Origin: an uncultured Candidatus Saccharibacteria bacterium
GTDB lineage: Bacteria; Patescibacteriota; Saccharimonadia; Saccharimonadales; Saccharimonadaceae
Assembly (NCBI GenBank): GCA_948663575.1
Contig: CAPNAV010000018.1
Location: forward strand, 1-18,882
Direction: 5' to 3'
Length of the DNA: 18,882 nt
A program made the position numbers and the translations under genes. Below, piece by piece: positions 14,224 through 18,882 of the stretch (position 1 is the first letter of the stretch; each line of letters starts with the position of its first letter). The notes under the pieces were generated by a model. The model worked only from the letters and a program-made list of their open reading frames with translations, made no database searches and was not told the origin of the DNA.

Positions 14224-14898
14224 GTGGATATCGTAGGAACAATAGTGATTTTAGGGGTGTTGCTGGGGTCGATGATTTTGCATGAGTTGGCGCATGGTTT
14301 GGTGGCGTATTGGCTGGGAGATACGACGGCAAAGGATGAGGGGCGGTTGACTCTGAATCCAATAAAACATATTGATCCAATATTGTCGATTTTAGTGCCA
14401 GTAATGCTCTATTTGTCGAATGCGGGAGTGATTTTTGGTGGCGCGAAACCGGTGCCAGTGGATACACGACAGCTAAAGCATGGCGTTTGGGGGATGGCGT
14501 TAGTTGCGGTGGCGGGGCCGCTGATGAATTTTTTGCTAGCGTGTATTTTTTATATTATCGGATATGTAACTGGGGGATTTTACCTGGAGACGACAGGGCC
14601 ATTGGCGGGGAGTGAAATATATTATGGGTTGTGGGGCGAGATTGTCTTGAACATGGTTTATGTGAATATAGCGCTAGGAGTGTTTAATTTAATTCCGATT
14701 CCGCCGCTTGATGGATCAAGAGTGTTATATGCTATTGCGCCAGATGCAGTGCGAGAGATGATGGAAAAACTGGAGCGGTATGGAGTATTGATAGTGTTTG
14801 CGATTTTGTTGATTTTTCCGAGCTTCTTTTCTGCGGTGATTGGATGGACGACGGGTGGATTGGTGATGGCATTTCGATGGATGGTGGGGATTTTTTAG
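14224..14898 (+). CDS. M50 family site-2 zinc metalloprotease
   Basis: This intramembrane protease has 224 residues and four to six membrane segments. The zinc site is HELAH (H20, E21, H24) in the first helix, and the third ligand lies in NLIPIPPLDG (155-164, D163) in a later helix, the two diagnostic motifs of the M50/S2P family. No PDZ domain is present, as in the short Rip-like members. It starts with GTG preceded by AGGAG, ten bases after the MBL-like gene, and ends the gene run. Substrates might be anti-sigma factors or signal-peptide remnants, which cannot be read here. Confidence 0.88.
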   Translation: MDIVGTIVILGVLLGSMILHELAHGLVAYWLGDTTAKDEGRLTLNPIKHIDPILSILVPVMLYLSNAGVIFGGAKPVPVDTRQLKHGVWGMALVAVAGPLMNFLLACIFYIIGYVTGGFYLETTGPLAGSEIYYGLWGEIVLNMVYVNIALGVFNLIPIPPLDGSRVLYAIAPDAVREMMEKLERYGVLIVFAILLIFPSFFSAVIGWTTGGLVMAFRWMVGIF

Positions 14899-14918
14899 GG
14901 GTATAGTAGAGAGTATGA

Positions 14919-15043
14919 TATAATGGAAGTAACCCTAGTGGCGGCATGATTTTCCTGAATAATCATGTTTTAGGGATTTCGTGGCGTTATTTCCGTGGAA
15001 ATGCGCATAAGATTTTACCCACCTGTGTTTATATACTACAGGG
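14919..15043 (+). ncRNA. Candidate structured RNA after the M50 gene
   Basis: A TATAAT at 14919-14924 is followed by three hairpins in a row. First is a two-part stem CCCTA (14933-14937)/TAGGG (14971-14975) enclosing CATGATT (14945-14951)/AATCATG (14961-14967). Second is ATTTC-CGTG-GAAAT flanked by GCG/CGC (about 14984-15006). Third is CCTGT/ACAGG (about 15022-15042). Base composition is balanced, unlike the mRNAs here. It resembles no RNA family I know; 6S, tmRNA and SRP RNA signatures are not seen. An open frame from 14946 crosses it, but has no ribosome site and no family resemblance. Confidence 0.35.
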
Positions 15044-15060
15044 AAAACATCGTCACTGGG

Positions 15061-15182
15061 GTCTCAAGTTTTTAGCGGATACTACTTTGTTAAAAACTGC
15101 ACTGCTCGGTCGCCGTATTAGTAATACGTCTCCCTCCGCGGTTCGTTTTTGCCTCGTATTATCTCGCTAAAAATCTTGAGAC
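15061..15182. repeat. 122-bp palindromic element between genes (E4)
   Basis: GTCTCAAG-TTTTTAGCG (15061-15077) pairs with CGCTAAAAA-T-CTTGAGAC (15165-15182) with one bulged base. The exact midpoint is a perfect CGTATTA-G-TAATACG (15114-15128). Size and symmetry match the elements in fpg (125 bp) and thrS (123 bp). Confidence 0.75.
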
Positions 15183-15296
15183 TCGGCTCGCTTGTGCTCC
15201 TCGTAATTGTCTTGTATTAGCTCACTCAAAAATTGTAATCAATCTCCACGGTTCGTTTTTGCCTTGTATTATCTCGCTAAAAATCTTGAGACTCGG
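15134..15296. repeat. 53-bp direct repeats overlapping element E4
   Basis: Copy A (15134-15186) and copy B (15244-15296) differ at two positions and lie 110 bp apart. Both contain the right arm of E4 (CGCTAAAAATCTTGAGAC). A third, decayed unit lies between them near 15212-15247 (TTGTATTAGCTCACTC...). This looks like partial duplication of the palindromic element. Confidence 0.8.
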
Positions 15297-15358
15297 ACTC
15301 TACTAGCTTATTAAAGAGCAGTGATTGTTCAGTGGTTGAGGTTTGCTAAAGAGGAAGG

Positions 15359-15377
15359 TGTTGTAAAAATTACAACA
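15359..15377. repeat. Small perfect inverted repeat
   Basis: TGTTGTAA-AAA-TTACAACA, eight paired bases, isolated in the AT-rich stretch between E4 and the Nudix-RNase H gene. It may be an operator or a weak terminator. The remainder of 15300-15599 shows nothing I recognise. Confidence 0.4.
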
Positions 15378-15599
15378 TTTTCTGGCGTATTTTAGCGATT
15401 GTCTTGTGGGTGATTTTGAGAAAATTTCATTGCGTAAATTCGGACATATACTAATTTTGAAGCCAGTTTTATGTTTTTTCATTATAGAGCGTTGTTGATT
15501 AATTTCGTATTAGAAGTAAATACTGCAAGAGAACGGTATTTTCAGATGCATTTAGAGATTATATCATGATTTATTCTGCGAAGCTTTATTACGCTCAAA

Positions 15600-15631
15600 A
15601 CTATACCGTTTTCGTAAAAGTATAGTATAAT
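15600..15631 (+). promoter_or_regulatory. Promoter of the Nudix-RNase H gene with an operator-like inverted repeat
   Basis: TATAAT lies at 15626-15631. Directly upstream ACTATAC (15600-15606) and GTATAGT (15620-15626) form an inverted repeat with a 13-base spacer, overlapping the region where polymerase binds, which suits a repressor site. The leader is about 40 bases. Confidence 0.5.
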
Positions 15632-15678
15632 AAGTCAAAATAGTGGTAGGTCAGAAAAGGTTTATTTAGGAAAATATC

Positions 15679-16524
15679 GTGAAACAACGAGTACGAGTAG
15701 CTGGAATTGTTCAAAAAGAGCGCGAGATTTTGATTATGAAACGGGCTCAAGGGCGAGCTGATAGCGCGCCGATTTGGGAATTGCCAACTGGTAAGATCAA
15801 TTTTGGGGAACAGCCAGAAGAAGCGATGGACAGGATGCTGGAGGAGTATTTGGGAGTAGAGTTAGCGGATAAGACTACACTCAAGGATGTGATTACTTTT
15901 GTGGCTCCGAACGGGTCGAGCCAGTTGAGTAATTTATATATTATTTACGATGTGACTTTTCCTAAAGATACGAAGATTGTTCCTTCAGAAAGATATACGG
16001 CATATAAGTTTATCAAGCCAGAGGAAGTTGAAGCTTATCGGTTGGATGAGGCGAGTATTGCGGCGCTGGAGATTGAGGAGCGAGAACATGCGCGCTTTAA
16101 TTATAAAGAGGTGGCGCACAGTGCGACAGTGTATGTGGATGGGGCAAGTCGGGGCAATCCTGGTCCATCGGGCATTGGTTATTATATTGTAAGCGAAAAT
16201 GGTACGACTTTGGTGGCTGGGGGTGAGTTTATTGGGTTTGCAACGTCGCGAGTAGCGGAATATTATGCCCTTAAAGAAGGTTGTGAAAAAGCGATTGAAT
16301 TAGGCTTGAAATCTGTTAGGTTTGTGAGTGATAATTTGATGTTAGTGAATCAGATGAAAGGGATTTATAAGATTAAGAATCGAGATTTGCTGGCAATTTA
16401 CGATGATATTAGGGAATTATTAAAGAATTTTGAGGCTTGTGCGTTTACTCATGTGATGCGAGAGCAGAATACTAGAGCGGATCAGCAGGCGAATCTAGCG
16501 ATTGATCGACAGTTTGCAGAATAG
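15679..16524 (+). CDS. Nudix-like domain fused to RNase HI
   Basis: The 281-residue fusion has an N-terminal Nudix fold (about 1-135). Its box reads G38-x5-E44-x7-R52-M-L-E-E56-Y-L-G-V, so two of the catalytic Glu of REUxEExGU are replaced (M53, Y57); metal-dependent hydrolysis is doubtful. The C-terminal RNase HI domain (about 148-280) has the full acidic set: YVDGASRGNPG (D154), AEYYAL (E194), VSDNLMLV (D218) and NTRADQQAN (D268), so it should cut RNA in RNA-DNA hybrids. The Nudix part may serve as a binding module. GTG start at 15679 with a weak TTTAGGA site. It is monocistronic. Confidence 0.88.
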   Translation: MKQRVRVAGIVQKEREILIMKRAQGRADSAPIWELPTGKINFGEQPEEAMDRMLEEYLGVELADKTTLKDVITFVAPNGSSQLSNLYIIYDVTFPKDTKIVPSERYTAYKFIKPEEVEAYRLDEASIAALEIEEREHARFNYKEVAHSATVYVDGASRGNPGPSGIGYYIVSENGTTLVAGGEFIGFATSRVAEYYALKEGCEKAIELGLKSVRFVSDNLMLVNQMKGIYKIKNRDLLAIYDDIRELLKNFEACAFTHVMREQNTRADQQANLAIDRQFAE

Positions 16525-16533
16525 ATGGAAGTG

Positions 16534-16560
16534 TTGGCACTCTGGTTTTGAAAGTGCTAA
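16534..16560. promoter_or_regulatory. CIRCE-like (HrcA) operator, site 1 of a tandem pair
   Basis: TTGGCACTC-N9-AAGTGCTAA matches the CIRCE consensus TTAGCACTC-N9-GAGTGCTAA at 16 of 18 positions with the exact nine-base spacer. It begins ten bases after the Nudix-RNase H stop codon. No chaperone gene is nearby. Confidence 0.55.
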
Positions 16561-16579
16561 TGCTTGAATGGTGATGAAT

Positions 16580-16606
16580 TTGGCAGTTAGCTCTCGATAG
16601 TGCTAA
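16580..16606. promoter_or_regulatory. CIRCE-like operator, degenerate site 2
   Basis: TTGGCAGTT-N9-TAGTGCTAA keeps the spacer and 14 of 18 consensus positions. Its right arm plus TGCTTG repeats that of site 1 (AGTGCTAATGCTTG at 16553-16566 and 16599-16612), so the pair arose by duplication. From 16613 to 16754 nothing else is recognisable. Confidence 0.4.
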
Positions 16607-16754
16607 TGCTTGGGGTCGAGTGGATGAGCTAGAGTTTTTTGGTGAGTGGTTTTAATTTTGTTAGTTGAGTAAAGTCGACTGAGAGGTCGTTTGGAATGTT
16701 GACTTGTAAGCAGTTTTTGTTTTTTGCTATTAATTAATGTTTTGCTAACTTGTC

Positions 16755-16860
16755 ATTAGTAGAGACTAGACAGCGGGGGGATTAATGACAGTTCTGGCTC
16801 CATCATAAGAACTGCTTGGTTGGGTTCCTGATAGCTAAAAATAGAAATAATACGATCCTT
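16755..16860 (-). pseudogene. Decayed variable-domain cassette, copy 4
   Basis: The minus strand keeps the shared 3' end (CGCTGTCTAGTCTCTACTAA, one change) and aligns upstream with copy 3 through the YYFYF.. and CAACCAA regions. The frame is broken: the part coding YYFYF meets TAG, and the RCLVSTN part lies in another frame preceded by TAA. Similarity fades beyond about 16860. The tail after the stop region is also diverged (ACTAATGACAAG). It lies just upstream of the rnpB promoter and is a dead or donor-only copy. Confidence 0.65.
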
Positions 16861-16914
16861 TTGTGGAGTAATTTGTTCTAGTGAGGTTTTTGGTGTGCTA
16901 ATTGAGGGCGATAC

Positions 16915-16943
16915 TTGGCAAAGTATATTTTGTATGTTACAAT
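16915..16943 (+). promoter_or_regulatory. Promoter of rnpB
   Basis: TTGGCA (16915-16920), 17 bases, TACAAT (16938-16943): the best-formed promoter in the window, with a start near 16950. Confidence 0.75.
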
Positions 16944-16949
16944 AAAGAT

Positions 16950-17286
16950 AAGCTTGAAAGGCAACCGCTTGGGGTTCCAAGAGGAAAGTCCGGGCAGCAT
17001 AGGACACAGTAGTCGCTAACGGCGACCGCTCGCGAGAGTAGGGAAAGTGCCACAGAGACATAAACTTCCAGTTTTCTGGAGATGGTGAAAAGAGTGAGGT
17101 AAGAGCTCACAGCACTGTATGGTGACATATGGTGGGGGCAAACCCTACTGGCTGCAAGGAGTGCTAGATACCTTAGTTCGAGGATGCACGATCACCGCTA
17201 GAGCAATAGAGCAATTTATTGCGTAGATAGATGGTTGCCGGTTCTCTCGAGAGAGAGGATTACAGAACCCGGCTTATTGAGAGCTC
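16950..17286 (+). ncRNA. rnpB: RNase P RNA (bacterial type A)
   Basis: This is the catalytic RNA that trims tRNA 5' leaders. Conserved blocks are in order: GAGGAAAGTCCGGGC (about 16980-16994, P4 side), AGGGAAAGTGCCACAGA, GGTGAAAAGAGTGAGGTAAG followed by AGCTCAC, GGGGGCAAACCC, TAGATAGATGGTTGCC and ACAGAACCCGGCTTA near the 3' end (about 17262-17276). The 5' ATAAGC and 3' GCTTAT can pair to close the molecule. Length (~337) is normal. Both ends are estimated from the promoter and terminator. Confidence 0.95.
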
Positions 17287-17318
17287 AAAAAATTCCACTC
17301 ACTTGAGTGGATTTTTTG
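17287..17318. terminator. Bidirectional terminator between rnpB and rpmB
   Basis: CCACTC-ACTT-GAGTGG flanked by AAAAAAT and ATTTTTT. It ends rnpB on the plus strand and the infC operon on the minus strand, which converge here. Confidence 0.9.
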
Positions 17319-17337
17319 TTGTAGCTAGGTTTAATTT

Positions 17338-17538
17338 TTAAGCCGCTTTTTTGACTAATCCCTTCTTTTTGAGTGTGCGGAGGGTTGAAGTAGCGACGTT
17401 GACTTTGATTTTGTGACCATCAACTACTAAGGTCTTTTTCTGAACGTTTGGCTTGAAGACTTTGCGGGTCTTGCGTTGTGAGAAAGAGACGTTGTGGCCG
17501 TACATTTTTCCCTTGCCGCTGATTTCACAAATTGCCAT
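17338..17538 (-). CDS. rpmB: Large ribosomal subunit protein bL28
   Basis: The 66-residue protein shows MAICEISGKGKMYGHNVS, QRKTRKVFKPNVQKK and the C-terminal KVNVATSTLRTLKKKGL, the L28 signature. One base is shared with the rplT stop (TAATG), giving tight coupling. L28 is more often next to rpmG; being last in an infC-rpmI-rplT operon is the point to note. Confidence 0.93.
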   Translation of the reverse strand: MAICEISGKGKMYGHNVSFSQRKTRKVFKPNVQKKTLVVDGHKIKVNVATSTLRTLKKKGLVKKAA

Positions 17539-17888
17539 TATTTGTTCTCCTTTACAGTATTAACGACTGCCTTGAAAGCTTCTGGCTGATTTACGGCTAA
17601 TTCAGCAAGAATCTTGCGGTCGATTGTAACATTCTTCTGCTTAAGTCCGGCCATGAGTTGGGAATAAGAAAGGCCGAGTTCGCGAGAAGCATTATTGATA
17701 CGGGTAATCCAGAGCGCGCGAAGATCGCGCTTACGATTGCGGCGATCACGATAGCTATAACGAAGGGATTTAATAACACCTTGTTTTGCAAGACGGAAGC
17801 TACGGGTGCGGTAATGTTGCATCCCCTTGGCGGAGTTTAAAATCTTCTTATGTTTTGCCCGAGCAGGCACACCACGTTTTACTCTCAT
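17538..17888 (-). CDS. rplT: Large ribosomal subunit protein bL20
   Basis: L20 nucleates 50S assembly and in several bacteria represses its own operon by binding the infC-rpmI mRNA. The 116-residue protein is typical: MRVKRGVPARAKHKKILNSAKG, RSFRLAKQGVIKSLRYSYRDRRNRKRDLRALWITRIN, GLSYSQLMAGLKQKNVTIDRKILAELA. AGGAG precedes the ATG; two bases separate it from rpmI. Confidence 0.97.
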   Translation of the reverse strand: MRVKRGVPARAKHKKILNSAKGMQHYRTRSFRLAKQGVIKSLRYSYRDRRNRKRDLRALWITRINNASRELGLSYSQLMAGLKQKNVTIDRKILAELAVNQPEAFKAVVNTVKENK

Positions 17889-17890
17889 AA

Positions 17891-18085
17891 TTAAACTCCT
17901 AATGCATTCTTAACATTTTTTGCAATTTTGCCTTGAACGAAAGCAGCAGTTTTCATGTTGCGTTTACGGGCTTTAGATTTTTTGGCAAGAATATGATTGC
18001 CGTAGGCGCGTTCGCGAGCAAGTTTGCCTGAACCGGTAATCTTGATGCGTTTCGCAGTGCCTTTATGCGTTTTTAGCTTTGGCAT
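17891..18085 (-). CDS. rpmI: Large ribosomal subunit protein bL35
   Basis: The 64-residue basic protein reads MPKLKTHKGTAKRIKITGSGKLARERAYGNHILAKKSKARKRN..., the L35 pattern. AAAAGGA lies seven bases before ATG. It is separated from infC by 139 bp that contain a CIRCE-like operator, so rpmI-rplT-rpmB may have its own promoter. Confidence 0.96.
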   Translation of the reverse strand: MPKLKTHKGTAKRIKITGSGKLARERAYGNHILAKKSKARKRNMKTAAFVQGKIAKNVKNALGV

Positions 18086-18132
18086 ATGATTTCCTTTTGT
18101 TATGGATGAGGGAGTTAGCAGGCTATATACTA

Positions 18133-18166
18133 GAGTGCTTTAGCACTCGGAAAGTGTTAGTGCTAA
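18133..18166 (-). promoter_or_regulatory. CIRCE-like operator with overlapping hairpin upstream of rpmI
   Basis: On the minus strand TTAGCACTA-N9-GAGTGCTAA (18166-18140) matches the HrcA operator consensus at 17 of 18 arm positions with the exact spacer. The GAGTGC arm also belongs to a second perfect stem GAGTGC-TTTA-GCACTC (18133-18148 on the plus strand), so two exclusive foldings are possible in RNA. A weak -10-like TATATA follows at about 18128-18123, about 40 bases before rpmI. Confidence 0.6.
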
Positions 18167-18224
18167 TTCGACTAATCCGGGTTAATAAATAAATGTGCGA
18201 TCAGGGAACCATGAAAGTAGGAAA

Positions 18225-18749
18225 TTACTTCTTCCGTATTCCGATTGATAGATTGCGTCCAGCAAATTGCGCTTTACCCTCTTGAACGATGTCGATTTCT
18301 TCGGAAATGAGAGCCAGCACTTTGTCAAGAATAGTTTGACCAAGTTCTTTATGGGTCATTTCGCGACCTCGAAAAACAATCATGATTTTGACACGATCAC
18401 CATCTTCAAGAAAGCTACGAATTTTACGGACTTTAATGTTAAGGTCGTTGTCACTGATTTTGAGACCGATTTTCATCGTTTTGAGCTCGGATTGTTTTTC
18501 GCGGGCTTTTTTACGATTTTTAGCCTCTTCTTTCATCTTTTGGTATTGATATTTACCCCAATCGATGACTTTGACGACGGGCGGGTTTGCATTAGATGCG
18601 ATTTCGACTAGGTCGACACCCTGTTCTTTAGCGATAAGTTGCGCGTCGCGACTCGACATAATGCCGAGCTGTTCTCCATTAGATCCAATTACGCGTACTT
18701 GTGGGTAACGAATTTCTCCGTTGAGTTTGGTGCGTGATGTCTTACTAAT
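18225..18749 (-). CDS. infC: Translation initiation factor IF-3, apparent AUU start
   Basis: IF-3 checks start-codon pairing and keeps the 30S subunit free. Residues from GEIRYPQVRVIGSNGEQLGIMSSRDAQLIAKEQGVDLVEI (N-domain) through the Lys/Arg/Glu-rich linker to the C-domain (TMKIGLKISDNDLNIKVRKIRSFLEDGDRVKIMIVFRGREMTH) are typical. The frame is open up to ATG 18842, but that codon lies upstream of a promoter (TTGCAA-16-TATAAT, -10 at 18789-18784). Inside the transcript the only codon with a good ribosome site is ATT at 18749, six bases after AAAGGAAG (18763-18756). This gives 174 residues starting M-SKTSRTKLNGE, the normal IF-3 length. An AUU start allows IF-3 to limit its own synthesis, as in E. 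coli. Confidence 0.93.
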   Translation of the reverse strand: MSKTSRTKLNGEIRYPQVRVIGSNGEQLGIMSSRDAQLIAKEQGVDLVEIASNANPPVVKVIDWGKYQYQKMKEEAKNRKKAREKQSELKTMKIGLKISDNDLNIKVRKIRSFLEDGDRVKIMIVFRGREMTHKELGQTILDKVLALISEEIDIVQEGKAQFAGRNLSIGIRKK

Positions 18750-18783
18750 GGCTTGCTTCCTTTCGTTAATTTGAACTGCTCTG

Positions 18784-18811
18784 ATTATAGCAAAAATGCT
18801 GAGATTTGCAA
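18784..18811 (-). promoter_or_regulatory. Promoter of the infC operon
   Basis: TTGCAA (18811-18806), 16 bases, TATAAT (18789-18784) on the minus strand; start near 18777 and a leader of about 28 bases before the AUU codon. Confidence 0.65.
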
Positions 18812-18853
18812 GAGGTAATACAGAGATTTGGTCTTGTTGCATAATTCCTGCTA

Positions 18854-18877
18854 CTAGCGCATGCTTATGCGCGCTAG
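18854..18877. terminator. Hairpin at the window edge
   Basis: CTAGCGCAT-GCTT-ATGCGCGCTAG pairs with two bulged bases. It lies between infC and whatever precedes it, and is probably the end of a neighbouring transcript. The window ends before this can be judged. Confidence 0.35.
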
Positions 18878-18882
18878 CTAGA

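Noticed and set aside
14946..15170. 74-residue ORF (MIFLNNHVLG...)
   Set aside because: It has no ribosome-binding site, its codon and base use differ from neighbouring genes, and it runs through hairpins and half of palindromic element E4. I kept the region as candidate RNA and repeat.
15134..15296. CRISPR array
   Set aside because: Only two good copies and one decayed copy, 53 bases long, with unequal spacing and containing an arm of a palindromic element; no cas genes.
16756..17061. Minus-strand ORF of 101 residues over the rnpB promoter
   Set aside because: It combines the antisense of rnpB with an out-of-frame reading of decayed cassette 4; neither part is a protein-coding signal.
18750..18842. 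31-residue N-terminal extension of IF-3
   Set aside because: The promoter lies within it, and IF-3 proteins normally begin close to the N-domain; the ATT with a good ribosome site fits better.
1..18882. Prophage or insertion sequence with transposase
   Set aside because: No transposase, integrase or phage structural gene is seen on either strand; the only mobile-looking units are the palindromic elements and the cassettes.

Overview
The window looks like chromosomal sequence of a reduced-genome bacterium of the Patescibacteria (CPR), most likely Saccharibacteria. This is inferred from several traits: short versions of core proteins (HolA-like subunit of 204 aa, ThrRS without a TGS domain, Pol I without a usable proofreading domain), AT-rich intergenic DNA, strongly purine-biased coding strands, and TATAAT boxes placed so that transcripts begin at or next to the start codon. 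UGA is used as a stop (polA, the YgjV-like gene, the HD gene), so the standard bacterial code applies and the UGA=Gly code of Gracilibacteria/SR1 is excluded.

Layout. 1-300: end of a variable-domain cassette, a 7-codon ORF and a terminator-like hairpin. 318-893 (-): P-loop kinase-like ATPase. 1176-3644 (+): polA, followed by a 275-bp palindromic region. 4080-4911: two head-to-head cassettes of a variable surface-type domain. 5068-5964 (-): membrane-anchored GDPD/PLC-like protein. 6069-8386 (+): fpg, holA-like gene and a YgjV-like membrane protein. 8449-8694 (-): rpsT. 8984-9760 (+): RelA/SpoT-type HD protein. 9884-9960 (-): tRNA-Val. 10207-14898 (+): thrS, miaA, a winged-helix/nucleotidyltransferase-like protein, a degenerate metallo-beta-lactamase-fold protein and an M50 site-2 protease. 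14899-15678: non-coding, with hairpins, a 122-bp palindromic element and 53-bp direct repeats. 15679-16524 (+): Nudix-RNase HI fusion. 16525-16949: CIRCE-like sites and a decayed cassette. 16950-17286 (+): rnpB. 17338-18749 (-): translation operon infC-rpmI-rplT-rpmB, with infC apparently starting at AUU.

Most genes are housekeeping (replication and repair, tRNA maturation and charging, ribosome assembly). Two things are not. First, four partial copies of one C-terminal variable domain lie in both orientations. They share nearly identical 3' ends, two have matching 5' edges, their interiors differ, and none has a visible signal peptide or good ribosome-binding site. This is the arrangement expected of silent donor cassettes for gene conversion of an expressed surface protein elsewhere in the genome. 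Second, a set of palindromic elements of very similar size (125, 123 and 122 bp, plus a 275-bp one) lies between genes and also inside fpg and thrS, where they are translated in frame into serine-rich segments, much like Rickettsia palindromic elements.

Other points of interest are CIRCE (HrcA) operators in unexpected places and genes with exactly six bases between TATAAT and ATG. All functional calls come from reading the sequence by eye; no database search was run.
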